The position numbers and the translations under genes are program-made. This document shows, one piece after another, positions 9,838 to 18,563 of a DNA stretch of 64,000 bases. Numbering within the stretch: the first letter of the stretch is position 1; the number at the start of each line of letters is the position of its first letter. The stretch spans positions 496,001-560,000 of the forward strand of contig JADKBN010000002.1 in NCBI GenBank assembly GCA_016715065.1, written 5' to 3'. Source of the stretch: Fibrobacterota bacterium. GTDB taxonomy: Bacteria > Fibrobacterota > Fibrobacteria > UBA5070. The notes under the pieces were generated by a model, which saw only the letters and a list, made by a program, of their open reading frames with translations, was not told the DNA's origin and searched no databases.

Positions 9838-11022
9838 TCACTCCTCGAAGGGGAACAGGTAGTCGGAAGGATCCTCGTTGAAGAAGGACTTGACCCCGGG
9901 TCCCGGCGCATGTTCTGGAAGGTGCAGCCCTCGAAATGCACGGGCCCGGACACGACCACTTCCTTGGTGATGGATGTTCCGGAAGGTGCAGTTTCTGAAG
10001 GTGGCGTCCTTGCCGATCCAGAATTCCTGGACCTCCCAATTCTCGAACAGACAATTTTCGTAAAGGGGACTGTGGAGGACGGCGCGTTGGACGTCGGCCC
10101 TGTGGATGGACAGGTTCTTGACACCTTTGTTGACCGTTCCAAGTCGTCCTCCCTTCGATACATCGTCCACCTCCACATCCGTGGCCGAGTCGAAGGAGAC
10201 GTACGGGTGGCTCCCGACGATTCGGCTTGATTCAATCCTCTGCAAGGCGACCGCTCCCCCCGGTGCGATCCACACCTGCCGCATCGAGCCCCACACGTCC
10301 AGATCTGTGCCGCCTTCGAACCGGACATTCGTGAAGTCCCCTCCGAAAACACTTCCCTGGCCGGGATTCTGGCGGAAGACGCAATCGCGGAACTTCAGCT
10401 CGTCGACCACTGTGTTGACGGTCTTGACCCAGGATCCCTTGCCGAACTCGCAGGAGGCGAATTCGTCGCCGATCATTCCATGCAGGGAGAAATCGAAATG
10501 ATCGAATTTCACCTTGCGGAAGACATTGTAGTCCCAGTAGCTCGCGCCCTTCTTGATGGTGATCCCATCCATGGTCAGCGAATCGAACGTATTGCGTTCC
10601 CATTCCGGGAGGTCGGAGCTGATCGGATTCGGTTTCCAGGTACAGTTGCGGAATTCGCCCCGCTCGAAGAAATTACCGATCCAACGCTGGCCTTTGAAGG
10701 TGCATCCGATGAACCGGCAATCCCGGAAAGCGCGAATGGTTCATCTTGGACTCGTCGAACGTGCAGTCGCGAAAGGTGACCCGATCGAACACGTTGGAAT
10801 CCATCACGGTTTCCTTGAAGGTCACGGAAGTGAAGCTCCAATCCTCGATGGTCTGGTGCTTCCATGTTTTTTCTGGAAAGACCGCAGCCAATGGAACCTG
10901 AAGCGGGAACCGAATTTCTGGGTGAAGCCACCGGGGGAATCGAGCATGTCGGACTCCGTGGAATTTGGTTTGGCTGCGGCGAACGAGGCGACAGCCAGCA
11001 GGCATCCGATCGCCAAGCGCAT
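9838..11022 (-). pseudogene. Secreted pentapeptide-repeat-like protein, frameshifted
   Basis: It begins MRLAIGCLLAVASFAAAKPN (signal peptide). The body is a series of short beta-type repeats with a centred F or C: WSFTSVTFKETVMDSNVFDR, VTFRDCTFDES, CRFIGCTFKGQRW, ASCEFGKGS, LKFRDCVFRQ, ATFRNCTFRNIHH. This is the look of pentapeptide-repeat right-handed helices. The frame changes near 10860, 10720 and 9950. The last codons (NEDPSDYLFPFEE) reach a stop at 9838. The function of such secreted helices is not predictable. Confidence 0.55.
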
Positions 11023-11349
11023 GATGCGGCGCGCTGGGGAGGTGGATCCGGAGCGAGGGTTTGGTGTGACGGCAGGTGCGGCCAGGCTAGGAAGGTCCTC
11101 CATCGATCTCGACGTGGTCGCCGACGAACGTTGTGTCCTTGGCCATCGAAAAATCATTTACGAACCCTTTTGATCGCATCGGGAAATGCCCGCGCAATAA
11201 AAGGCTAATTTGCTTTGCCGCCTTTCAAGGGACAGCCGATGCACTTTCTTCTGCCCTTCGTGTGACTTTGCAACCTGGCTTGAGGGCATTCTCTTCTTGA
11301 TCCCGAGGCCTCCCGAAGAGCGGTCCTAGTCGATGAACGGAGATAGAGG
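11023..11349. other. Intergenic region, nothing recognised
   Basis: 327 bases lie between the divergent pentapeptide-like and lipoprotein genes. No gene, hairpin or clear -35/-10 pair could be supported. It presumably holds the two promoters. Confidence 0.5.
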
Positions 11350-12569
11350 ATGAACCGCAATGACCAGATCAAAATCGTTGTTTTCCTGGTCGCGATCGCG
11401 AGCCTTGTTTGCTGTCGGAAGGCCAGTTCGTCGGACTCGCCTGGAAGCAATGTGTCGGCGGAATCCACCTTCGTGGCTCCGGCCGATGTCGAACGACGAT
11501 TGCCTGGGGCGATGGAGGCGTTGAAGCGCCATTCCATTTCGCTGATTCAGCTGGAAATACCCGAACGAGGATACCATCCCCGACTCGTGATCGACCTGGG
11601 GGCCAATCCCAAAATGAAGGATTGGGATCCCTTCGTCGCCTTTGTCCTCGACCTTGGCGAAAGCCTGAAGTGGAAGCATGATCTCGATCTCGAGGATCGG
11701 TCAAAAATGTCAAGCTTTTCCTGGATTGGTACGCGATCGAATCGGGTCAAGGAGGGTTCAATCTGTTCGACTCCCTGGGATTCTTCGCCCCTCCCAAGGC
11801 TCGGATCGCCGAGGATCCGCTGGATGGATTGAACAAAACGCCCAGGGATGTCGGATTGACGGTGGAACCGGACGAGGATCCCGATGCGCATGTCGAATAC
11901 CACTGGGGGGATGATGGAAAATGGCACCGCCCCTGTACTATTCGATCGAGCGGGAGGAATTCGCGGGAGAGGACGATCCGAGCGGGGCGTCCATTCACTT
12001 CGGGGTCGGCCAAGATCGCTTCGCGAGCGCGAAGGACGGCAAGGTATGGAGCTACGCCCTTGCGTTTCCGGGTCTTCCGATGCGCGGCTCGGGCAAGAAG
12101 GCTCGATTCCTGCGATGGGGACCACCGGCGAGTCCCAAGGCTTGGCGGCTGGTTGGGTACCAGTGCGATGCCTCGCCGGGCCTCTCCCTTTGGAGATACC
12201 GTGCTTCCGATCGTCGATTGGTCCGGATCTCATTGGAAGACCTTTCCGTGACCAACGAAATCGAGGTGGACTCCACCGCACTGGAAGGGGATATCCGATG
12301 GGTCCGAGAGCTACCCAGGGCAGAATGTCCGTCCCTACGCTCTGACAAAATCCGCTCAAGGATCGAAGGTCTTTACATCCTCCGACACGGGACTCTTCGA
12401 CCAGGTGTGGTCTGTGCCTTCCATCTTGGAGGCGAAAGCCTTGATGGGGTTCCGCTTCGCTCCTCAGGATGCCGCCCCGGAATCCGTCTATGTGGGCGAT
12501 CGAGGCTTTCGATTCAGGGACATCGATTGGAAACCCGCCGCCAGGAACGTCCCGATCCAGGGGAGCTGA
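11350..12569 (+). pseudogene. Hypothetical lipoprotein, about three frameshifts
   Basis: MNRNDQIKIVVFLVAIASLV then CCRKASSSD is a type II signal with lipobox cysteine. The body runs ERRLPGAMEALKRHSISLIQ, then changes frame near 11700 (LFLDWYAIESGQGGFNLFDS), near 11925 (YYSIEREEFAGEDDPSGASI) and near 12330 (TKSAQGSKVFTSSDTGLFDQ). It ends VGDRGFRFRDIDWKPAARNV before a TGA at 12567. Around 400 residues are implied. No domain was recognised. The continuity across frames is judged from amino-acid flow only. Confidence 0.5.
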
Positions 12570-12630
12570 GCGGCTTGGGAACCTACAGGCCTAGATTGTT
12601 GAAATCGATCCTCGGATCGGAAAGGAAGCC

Positions 12631-13314
12631 ATGAAGCCGCTGGAAGAATTGGTCAATCTGGAGGAGCCAGGCTGGGGTCTGGTGGAAGAGTGGATGCGGA
12701 CCGCCACGAATGCGGTGGAGGTCCTGCCGAAGGACGACCATCGCGCTTCGCAGGAGCTGGTGAGCATGCAGGTGACGACCCGTTCTCCCATGGGGGCGAT
12801 CGTCTATGAAACAGGCGGGATCCTGGTCGACCATGGTTGGCTGAGGATTCTCGGCTCGGGACATGCCAGGCTGGATCGCGGGCTGTTCGGGTGGAACCAG
12901 GGCAGGACGATCCACAAGCTTGGCCAGCCGCCCTCGCATCTGTTGATCGCGGACGATCTGTTGGGTGGGTATTTCGCGGTCAACGCCGGTGGACTCGGAA
13001 CGAAGATGGGGAAGGTTCACTACTTGTCGCAGGACCGCATGGAGTGGGAGTGCCTGGACACCACCTATTCAGAATTTGTCCACTGGGCCTTCCATGGAGA
13101 CCTGGACAAGTTCTACCAGGGCTTTCGTTGGAAGACCTGGCAGCAGGATGCCCAGGCGGCCTTGGGCCATCAGGTGTTTTCGTTCTACCCGTTCCTGTGG
13201 AGCAAAGAAGGAAGCGAGATCGAAAAGTGCCATCGGGAGCTGGTTTCGATCGAGGAGCAGTATCGGCTCACGATGGAGTTTCGAAAGAAGCTGGCGCCAT
13301 CGGGGTCGGAATGA
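12631..13314 (+). CDS. DUF2625 family protein
   Basis: The intact 227-residue protein opens MKPLEELVNLEEPGWGLVEE and has the family's characteristic stretches: QVTTRSPMGAIVYETGGILV, WLRILGSGHARL, LLIADDLLGGYFAVNAGGLG, YSEFVHWAFHGDLDKFYQGF and VFSFYPFLWSKEG. DUF2625 has no established function. AAGGAAG lies four bases before the ATG. It is one of the few unbroken genes in the first 13 kb. The convergent neighbour is the B2 gene of the paralogue cluster. Confidence 0.85.
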   Translation: MKPLEELVNLEEPGWGLVEEWMRTATNAVEVLPKDDHRASQELVSMQVTTRSPMGAIVYETGGILVDHGWLRILGSGHARLDRGLFGWNQGRTIHKLGQPPSHLLIADDLLGGYFAVNAGGLGTKMGKVHYLSQDRMEWECLDTTYSEFVHWAFHGDLDKFYQGFRWKTWQQDAQAALGHQVFSFYPFLWSKEGSEIEKCHRELVSIEEQYRLTMEFRKKLAPSGSE

Positions 13315-13430
13315 TCCTTGGAGCGCTTGTCGAATCGAAAAGAGGTGGGGGAGTTACCGCTGGATCGGCTTGCGTCAGCTTGGAATTCTGCGCGCGAAGA
13401 TGGGTTGACAAAAAATGACAGAAAATCGTG

Positions 13431-14063
13431 TCACCAGACAGCGGAATATGGTTTGGTAGGCTCGTTTGCTGGATTCCGCCGTGAAAAGCTGACATTTCTG
13501 GTTTCGATATATCGATCCAGCAAACCGGGGTCCGAGAAAAAGTCCACTTGGTCATTGTATCGGCTTCGTAGGGCTAAAATGTATTCCCGATTCATCCCCC
13601 ATTTCGGGGTAAGCTGTGATTTGACCTGAATCCATTTTTCTTGAGCTCTCCCGCCTAGGTCCCACACAAGTCGCACAGAATCAGGCAAGGCCAAGGATTC
13701 AAAGCGCTCTTTACTGCAATAGGATGGAGGAGGGTTTCGGGTACTTTCTTCTTCTTCCTTGGTGAGAGGCCGGAAGTACCTGGCGCCTCCGTAGAGGATG
13801 TAGGCGGAGTCCTGGGGAAGAAAAATTTTTCCTTCATTTCCGGCGCTATCCTCTGTACAGTACCAGATACTCCAGGGGACAGGTCGGTCCTTTAGGAAGG
13901 GCAGAGGGGAGTATTCCCAAGTGTAAGGGATTTGATACATCGCAAGTCGAACAAAAAGACATATCCATGGAGCGGTGCATATTAATAGCCAAGCACGCAA
14001 CGAAATTATGGAGCGTCCGTTTGTGGATTCGTTGAAACGAATGTTAACAGGAAACTGGATCAT
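13431..14063 (-). CDS. Cluster family B, copy 2 (membrane-anchored, unknown)
   Basis: The 210-residue protein has an N-terminal membrane segment (SLRAWLLICTAPWICLFVRL) followed by TWEYSPLPFLKDRPVPWSIW, YCTEDSAGNEGKIFLP and AYILYGGARYFRPL, then LALPDSVRLVWDLGG. These line up with the B gene at 15406-16035 (WRVLYCTNDTVGNDGKVYSP, FILYGGAR, LPDSLRVVWG), and both end ...VW. The start at 14063 was chosen because its ATG overlaps the TGA that closes the corrected A3 frame (ATGA), as in A1/B1. The domain should face the periplasm. No named family is claimed. Confidence 0.65.
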   Translation of the reverse strand: MIQFPVNIRFNESTNGRSIISLRAWLLICTAPWICLFVRLAMYQIPYTWEYSPLPFLKDRPVPWSIWYCTEDSAGNEGKIFLPQDSAYILYGGARYFRPLTKEEEESTRNPPPSYCSKERFESLALPDSVRLVWDLGGRAQEKWIQVKSQLTPKWGMNREYILALRSRYNDQVDFFSDPGLLDRYIETRNVSFSRRNPANEPTKPYSAVW

Positions 14064-14762
14064 TTTCCGAAGGCCTTCCAAAGAAGAGAGTTCCCCATGT
14101 TTCGTCTTTGCAGTAATCGCCGTAGTCTGAACAGGAATACAGGTCCAGTCAGGGGCGTTCCGTGATGGTGGTTTTGAACTGATCTCCGCCCAGGTAGACA
14201 ATTGTGATGCGCCTCCGATTGGATGGAATGATCTTTTTTGGTGCAGCTTGCTTGAGGCCGGTAATCCAATGCACTATGGATTTTCTAGAATCGGGTATGA
14301 CCTCCACCTTCAATGAGTCTGGAAAATGCCCGCGGGCGGCGACTCTGCCCGAGCAATAACCATTAACCCTCCATTTGCCAGAGGTATTTCCCGGGGGGTA
14401 AAAGGGGCCGCCATTAGCTCTTTCTATGATCATGCCCCTCCCGGGCAAATATTGGAATGTGGAGTCTAAACTGGTGGTGCCATTGTCGTTTTTGTAGGGC
14501 CTATACAGAACAATGGTCGACTCGGGGTATGAAATGTTTGCGCGCACGTCTTGGTGGCTTGAATCAGTGGAAAAGTGAAGGTCCCATATTTCGCCGTGTC
14601 GCTGATCATCTTTCTGTCGAAGGTATTCTTTGAAATCATTCACCGATTCTGAGGGGTTGGGATTTTTAGGATGAGAAGCCATCCGATTACGCCGGTTACG
14701 GATATGATGGTTGACACCCAAGGCTTGTTAAGGGTGGAGCTGTTGATGGTGATTGTTTTCAT
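14060..14762 (-). pseudogene. Cluster family A, copy 3, two frameshifts
   Basis: It starts MKTITINSSTLNKPWVSTII and SVTGVIGWLLILKIPTP (membrane anchor). A break in the C-run near 14650 leads into NDFKEYLRQKDDQRHGEIWD, ISYPESTIVLYRPYKNDNG, YLPGRGMI, FYPPGN and FPDSLKVEVIPDSRKS, which align with A1. Near 14150 a CCCC run shifts the frame again. The proper end is GNSLLWKAFGK-stop, matching ESLPFLLWRAFIP-stop of A1. Its ATG overlaps the A2 stop and its TGA overlaps the B2 ATG, so it is built as a coupled gene. Homopolymer errors or decay explain the breaks. Confidence 0.55.
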
Positions 14763-15151
14763 TGGAGCGATCTCTTGTTTTCAAGGATTATCTGGGTTTG
14801 TAATCTTTCTTCTGCAACTGCCAAGCAGTTGGTGACTTGATAGCTGCATGCCCGATCCATGCCAAGGACCAAGGTGGGTTCCGGATAGGAAAATTCGGCC
14901 TCGCTCCAACCTGAATCTCCCATGCAGTAATGGATATCCCAAATTTCTCCATGCAGACGATCGTCTCGTTCGCGCAAGGTTTCCTTGATGGCTTCGACGG
15001 GAGTGCCCGGAACCAAGCGCCACAGCAAAAGGATCCACCCTAAAATGCCAAGTACACCAAGAGCTCGAGGAGTCCCAGAAGGTAAGGGGATTTTTTGGTA
15101 GATCGAGACGAGCCATCCTCGGATTTTCCGCCAATTTCTGTCAACTGTCAT
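14759..15151 (-). CDS. Cluster family A, copy 2, short form
   Basis: The 130-residue protein has an N-terminal anchor (LGVLGILGWILLLWRLVPGT), then the family hallmark ETLRERDDRLHGEIWDIHYC and FSYPEPTLVLG. After that it diverges and stops, lacking the roughly 110-residue second half (RPGRGV..., FPDSLRI...) present in A1 and A3. The stop overlaps the A3 ATG by four bases, so the short form may be natural, an internal deletion that kept the coupling. The upstream X2 frame overlaps its start by about ten bases. Confidence 0.55.
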   Translation of the reverse strand: MTVDRNWRKIRGWLVSIYQKIPLPSGTPRALGVLGILGWILLLWRLVPGTPVEAIKETLRERDDRLHGEIWDIHYCMGDSGWSEAEFSYPEPTLVLGMDRACSYQVTNCLAVAEERLQTQIILENKRSLQ

Positions 15152-15437
15152 CGGTAGCTTCCCGGGGTATCAAGTCCTGACCGTGTTCGGCGAAGTCTTC
15201 CATCGAATTTACCCTGGCTTGGTCGAACCTGGATCCGGCATCGGACGACTTCGGATGGTCTACAAAATGTGTCAATTCCTTTGCCATGCGCTGACGTGGT
15301 TGTTCTTCTCGTTTCCGAGCTTTTGGCGCATGAAGCCCGGCGTCCGCGCGTCTTCGATGATTTTCAGCGAGTCCAGGAAAATGGAGTTTGGGCCAAGCGT
15401 AATGTTTACCACACGCTTGCCCGAGAATGATCTTCAT
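15141..15437 (-). pseudogene. Cluster gene X2, small unknown protein, probably frameshifted
   Basis: A coherent protein appears if two small frame changes are allowed: MKIILG, then KRVVNITLGPNSIFLDSLKI, IEDARTPGFMRQKLGNEKNN, HVSAWQR, then MAKELTHFVDHPKSSDAGSR and FDQARVNSMEDFAEHGQDLI, ending 11 bases inside A2. Without corrections only a 48-residue frame (15287-15141) or an unconvincing 105-residue frame exists. The 5' end overlaps the end of B1. The amino-acid mix resembles small C-terminal toxin domains, but no family was identified, so no function is assigned. Confidence 0.35.
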
Positions 15438-16035
15438 TTGATGGGGGCAAAGCCCCAAACCCGATGTTCAGATATTTGATAATTTGAGATATTGCTGTTG
15501 AGTCTACGATCAATTCGATTCTTCCATCAGTATTGGAAAGTAGTGCAAACTGATACTTTCGGAAAACCCCTTTTGTAGGCTGCAAATGCGGTCTCACTGT
15601 CACCCAGCTGTCATGAAATTTGCCATCTCTGCCCCAAACTACTCGTAACGAATCGGGTAGTGGAAGGTGACTAATATCTTCGAAGCTGCAGTACGATGCT
15701 GGTAGGACAGATTCGCCACTCGAATTCACTAATTTTGAAGAGATTTCTGGCGATTTTCTTGCTCCGCCATATAGAATGAAGGATTTTTGGTTGGGGGAAT
15801 AGACTTTTCCGTCATTGCCGACGGTGTCATTTGTGCAATACAAAACTCGCCATGAAATGGGCTGCCTTTTCAGGGGTGAAAAATCGGAAAACTCCCAGGT
15901 TTGAGGGGATAGTCGTAAGGTAAATATGGCAAGTAGGATGCACCAAGGCGTGAAGAATATGGAGAGTGCGATGCGGTTAGGGAAGAGTGTTGATTTGACT
16001 GAGGAGAATAGATTGGAAATAGGGTTCGTTTTCAT
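15406..16035 (-). CDS. Cluster family B, copy 1 (membrane-anchored, unknown)
   Basis: The intact 209-residue protein has a basic N-terminus, a membrane segment (IALSIFFTPWCILLAIFTLR), then TWEFSDFSPLKRQPISWRVL, YCTNDTVGNDGKVYSP, FILYGGARKSPE, PASYCS and LPLPDSLRVVWGRDGK. The ATG at 16035 overlaps the A1 stop as ATGA, so translation is coupled to A1. It is paralogous to the gene at 13431-14063. Two cysteines are shared (YCT and SYCS/SYCSK), hinting at a periplasmic disulphide. The codons are markedly less GC-rich than in the genes to the right. Confidence 0.7.
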   Translation of the reverse strand: MKTNPISNLFSSVKSTLFPNRIALSIFFTPWCILLAIFTLRLSPQTWEFSDFSPLKRQPISWRVLYCTNDTVGNDGKVYSPNQKSFILYGGARKSPEISSKLVNSSGESVLPASYCSFEDISHLPLPDSLRVVWGRDGKFHDSWVTVRPHLQPTKGVFRKYQFALLSNTDGRIELIVDSTAISQIIKYLNIGFGALPPSNEDHSRASVW

Positions 16036-16694
16036 GGAATAAATGCTCTCCATAGGAGAAATGGCAAAGACTCAGTGATCATTTCATCGAGCCCAAAGCC
16101 GAAGGGGAATTCACTTATGCGAGGGCGCTCTGAGACGAGAATTTTCACGGCTTTTTCCTTGGTGTAAATGAATGTAATTCTCGTGCGATTTGATTTTCGC
16201 TCCTTTGTGCCTGCAAGATGTTTGATTCCATTGTAGTAGAATGCTCCCACCAGCCTGGAGTCTTTTTGGATCGAAATTCGAAGGGAGTCTGGAAAATATC
16301 CGCGGTACCCTATGATTCCAGTGCACCAGCTTTTGGTGTACCCACTAGTTGGAGCATTTCCCGGAGGCATAAATGGGCCTTCCGCATAGCCATCCAGAAT
16401 TACACCTCTTCCTGGTCGGTAAACGTATTCGTCCCCTGATGGCCTTTCAGGGTCGTGATGTAAAACAATGGTGGATTCTGGATAGGAGATCGTTGCCTGA
16501 TACAATTGATCGTTGTCGGAGCAGAAGTGAAGATCCCAAACTTCGCCGCGCAGTCGATCATCGCGTTCGTGCAGGTATTCTTTGGCGGATTCTGAAGCTG
16601 ATGATGGGGTCAGCAGCATGATTAGGAAGAGCCAACCCAAAGAATGAATGCATAACACGAATATCTTTTTGAGCTTATTTCGATTTGATGTCAT
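16032..16694 (-). CDS. Cluster family A, copy 1 (membrane-anchored, unknown)
   Basis: The intact 220-residue representative of family A reads MTSNRNKLKKIF, a membrane segment VLCIHSLGWLFLIMLLTPSS, then AKEYLHERDDRLRGEVWDLH, FCSDNDQLYQATISYPESTI, YRPGRGVILDGYAEGPFMPP, YRGYFPDSLRISIQKDSR and VKILVSERP. The start codon lies inside the end of X1, and the TGA overlaps the B1 ATG. Orientation suggests a periplasmic domain. No similarity to a known family was recognised. It is lower in GC than flanking DNA. Confidence 0.7.
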   Translation of the reverse strand: MTSNRNKLKKIFVLCIHSLGWLFLIMLLTPSSASESAKEYLHERDDRLRGEVWDLHFCSDNDQLYQATISYPESTIVLHHDPERPSGDEYVYRPGRGVILDGYAEGPFMPPGNAPTSGYTKSWCTGIIGYRGYFPDSLRISIQKDSRLVGAFYYNGIKHLAGTKERKSNRTRITFIYTKEKAVKILVSERPRISEFPFGFGLDEMITESLPFLLWRAFIP

Positions 16695-16923
16695 TCTTGT
16701 TGTTTTCTTTGTTTGATTGAAAGCCTGGAAAATATTTTGTTGGAATAAGTTCGAATTGGCCCTCAAGAGGGACGAATGAGAATCTGAAGCCGAAAGGGGT
16801 AATCGAGGGGTAAAAATTCTCCACGATCACGTCATCTAGAAAAATGGACAAATTGTGAAGCATTTGGTTAGGGCTGCTCGCAGGCTCTAGATCACACTCC
16901 GGAAGGGATGTGATCTTCGTCAC
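16675..16923 (-). CDS. Cluster gene X1, small unknown protein
   Basis: The 82-residue frame from GTG has SSPNQMLHNLSIFLDDVIVE, NFYPSITPFGFRFSFVPLEG and a basic tail KENNKNDIKSK whose stop lies 20 bases inside A1. No ribosome site is evident, and GC rises sharply just upstream, so this may be the 3' end of a larger gene cut at the border of the block. It does not obviously match X2. Unknown function. Confidence 0.4.
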   Translation of the reverse strand: MTKITSLPECDLEPASSPNQMLHNLSIFLDDVIVENFYPSITPFGFRFSFVPLEGQFELIPTKYFPGFQSNKENNKNDIKSK

Positions 16924-17025
16924 ACTTTCGGTGTCTGCCCTGCGGCCGAGGATGGTCTCCTCGCTACCCCGGGGCTAGATTTCCCTCTGTAGCAGGCATC
17001 GCCAAGAGTCACAGGACCACCCCCC

Positions 17026-17484
17026 ATGCAGATCAAGACTGTCGATCCCCTCACCGTTGTTTATTCGCGCCAGGAATTGTCCATCCGTGAGGTGGGCGAG
17101 GCGAGCGCCTCCATCCTCGCCCAGATCCAGGGTGAGGTCGATCGGGCTGGAGTCAAACCTTGCGGTAGCTGGATCTTCATCCACCACAACTTGCCAAAAA
17201 ATGGCAGCGACAAGCATGTGGTGGAATTTTGCCTTCCGGTGGACCTGCCCCAAGGCGTGACCTTGGGATTCCCCACCTGGACGCTGGAAGCGTTCCCTTG
17301 CGCCTGGGCCCACTACCAGGGCGCGATGCGGAGCTTCTTCACCAAAGGCGTCCAGCCGCTGGTGAAGGAGATGAAAACCGCGGGGCTGTCCATCTCCAGC
17401 GAAAGCCGGGAGATCTACCACCGCTGGGCAGGGCCCAATTCCCCCGAAAACGAAATCGAGATCCAGTTCGGGACGACCCCTTGA
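17026..17484 (+). CDS. GyrI-like / AraC effector-binding-domain protein
   Basis: The 152-residue single-domain protein runs VVYSRQELSIREVGEASASI, a central GSWIFIHHNLPKNGSD, then VVEFCLPVDLPQGVTLGFPT and the closing YHRWAGPNSPENEIEIQFG. The ending (x-NSPENEIEIQFG) is a hallmark of the GyrI-like small-molecule-binding fold (SOUL/BmrR effector domain), which binds drugs or other ligands. There is no attached DNA-binding domain. A decayed second copy is present at 18379-18446. Confidence 0.8.
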   Translation: MQIKTVDPLTVVYSRQELSIREVGEASASILAQIQGEVDRAGVKPCGSWIFIHHNLPKNGSDKHVVEFCLPVDLPQGVTLGFPTWTLEAFPCAWAHYQGAMRSFFTKGVQPLVKEMKTAGLSISSESREIYHRWAGPNSPENEIEIQFGTTP

Positions 17485-17546
17485 CCCCACAGGCATCGTT
17501 TGGAGGTCCCAGTCCCCTTGTCCCCGGGTGAGCCCTCCTCCCGCCG

Positions 17547-17777
17547 TTACCGAGGCGGGAAGTTGGCGAAGCTCCTGTGGAAGGTTCCCTGCGGGGCCTC
17601 GATGGCAAGCAGGCTCCAGCCCTTCGGCAAGTGCTCCAGCAAAATCTCCAGGGCTGGGGAGAGGTCGCTGGACTTGGCCAGCCATCGGGTGCGGCGGGCT
17701 TCCGTGATTATCCTGTAGAAATGCACCGAATCCATCTTCATGGTCTTCTCGGCAAGGCGGTGATCGCGGTCTTGCAT
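17547..17777 (-). CDS. Hypothetical small charged protein
   Basis: A 76-residue frame starting MQDRDHRLAEKTMKMDSVHF, with YRIITEARRTRWLAKSSDLS, PALEILLEHLPKGWSLLAIE and APQGTFHRSFANFPPR. The upstream codons (SKWIARAKRAKE) are also helix-like, so the start could be further right. The composition (helical, charged, then a compact end) looks natural, but the open frame continues far upstream through GC bias alone. No family was recognised. It would run divergent from, and very close to, the + gene after it. Confidence 0.4.
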   Translation of the reverse strand: MQDRDHRLAEKTMKMDSVHFYRIITEARRTRWLAKSSDLSPALEILLEHLPKGWSLLAIEAPQGTFHRSFANFPPR

Positions 17778-17873
17778 CTCCTTGGCCCGCTTTGCGCGGG
17801 CGATCCACTTGGACAGCTTTTGGCTGTTTCGGCGGCAGCGCAGTCCGTGCCGAAGGTCAAGAAGCCCAAATGG

Positions 17874-18371
17874 ATGGAGCGGACCAACGGATCCGATACC
17901 GTGCGTTTTTGTTTCGCGCAGAGGTCCAGCAACGGTACATGGGAAGATCCCGCGGCCTATCGCGGGGTGGAAAACTTCCAGAGGCGAGTGATGGGGAAGA
18001 CGAAATACGTGCCATTTGCCTGGAGGGGTTATTCGGGACGAATAAACTGCAAGGAAGACTTTGACGCTCCGTTGTACGCCGCGGTTCGCGACTCCTTCGT
18101 GGCGATATCGTTCTTCTCCTTCTGGAATTCCATCCAAGTCCAGCTCGACTCCGGCGGGCGTGTGGTCGTGTCGCTGTCCGGCGAACGACGTTGCCGGTTT
18201 CCGGCAGAACACCCGGACGCATGTGCCGCCGAGACGATCCTGATGCTTTCCGGACGAAGGATCTTCCGTGTTTCCGGTTCCAATGGCGACGGGAAAAACC
18301 CTTTCGAGATCATTGTCCAGGATGGACGGGTGCTCCCGGGAAATCCGCAAAGTCGCTGGCCTTGTCGGTGA
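17874..18371 (+). CDS. Hypothetical protein, start uncertain
   Basis: It reads MERTNGSDTVRFCFAQRSSN, GTWEDPAAYRGVENFQRRVM, PLYAAVRDSFVAISFFSFWN, SIQVQLDSGGRVVVSLSGER and AAETILMLSGRRIFRVSGSN, a plausible soluble beta-rich domain of 165 residues or more. The frame is open upstream (GQLLAVSAAAQSVPKVKKPK), which may be the end of a signal peptide, but no good start or ribosome site is visible. The end runs into the GyrI remnant. Unknown function. Confidence 0.4.
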   Translation: MERTNGSDTVRFCFAQRSSNGTWEDPAAYRGVENFQRRVMGKTKYVPFAWRGYSGRINCKEDFDAPLYAAVRDSFVAISFFSFWNSIQVQLDSGGRVVVSLSGERRCRFPAEHPDACAAETILMLSGRRIFRVSGSNGDGKNPFEIIVQDGRVLPGNPQSRWPCR

Positions 18372-18378
18372 GGAATGC

Positions 18379-18446
18379 CCGGTGGACCTGCCCCAGGGTG
18401 TGACATTGGAATTCCCCCGAAAACGAAATCGAGATCCAATTCGGGA
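18379..18446 (+). pseudogene. Deleted remnant of a second GyrI-like gene
   Basis: The first 39 bases match 17236-17274 with four differences (PVDLPQGVTL coding), and the next part matches 17438-17473 with one difference (NSPENEIEIQFG coding). About 165 bases between are missing. The join is at ATTCCCC, which occurs at both edges in the intact gene, so a deletion between short direct repeats in a duplicated copy explains it. Confidence 0.75.
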
Positions 18447-18563
18447 ATGGTGGGATGAACCCGGAAACCATGAGCAGCCCACCTCCCCGAAGGCGCTTTG
18501 AGGCTGCTTTGTCCTAGTTTTTCCAATGCTCTTCAAGCCACCCCAAGTCCAGTGAGGATACCC

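Noticed and set aside
15141..15437. X2 as a polymorphic-toxin C-terminus
   Set aside because: The corrected protein has a toxin-like look, but no recognised motif, no delivery domain upstream, and it needs two frame corrections.
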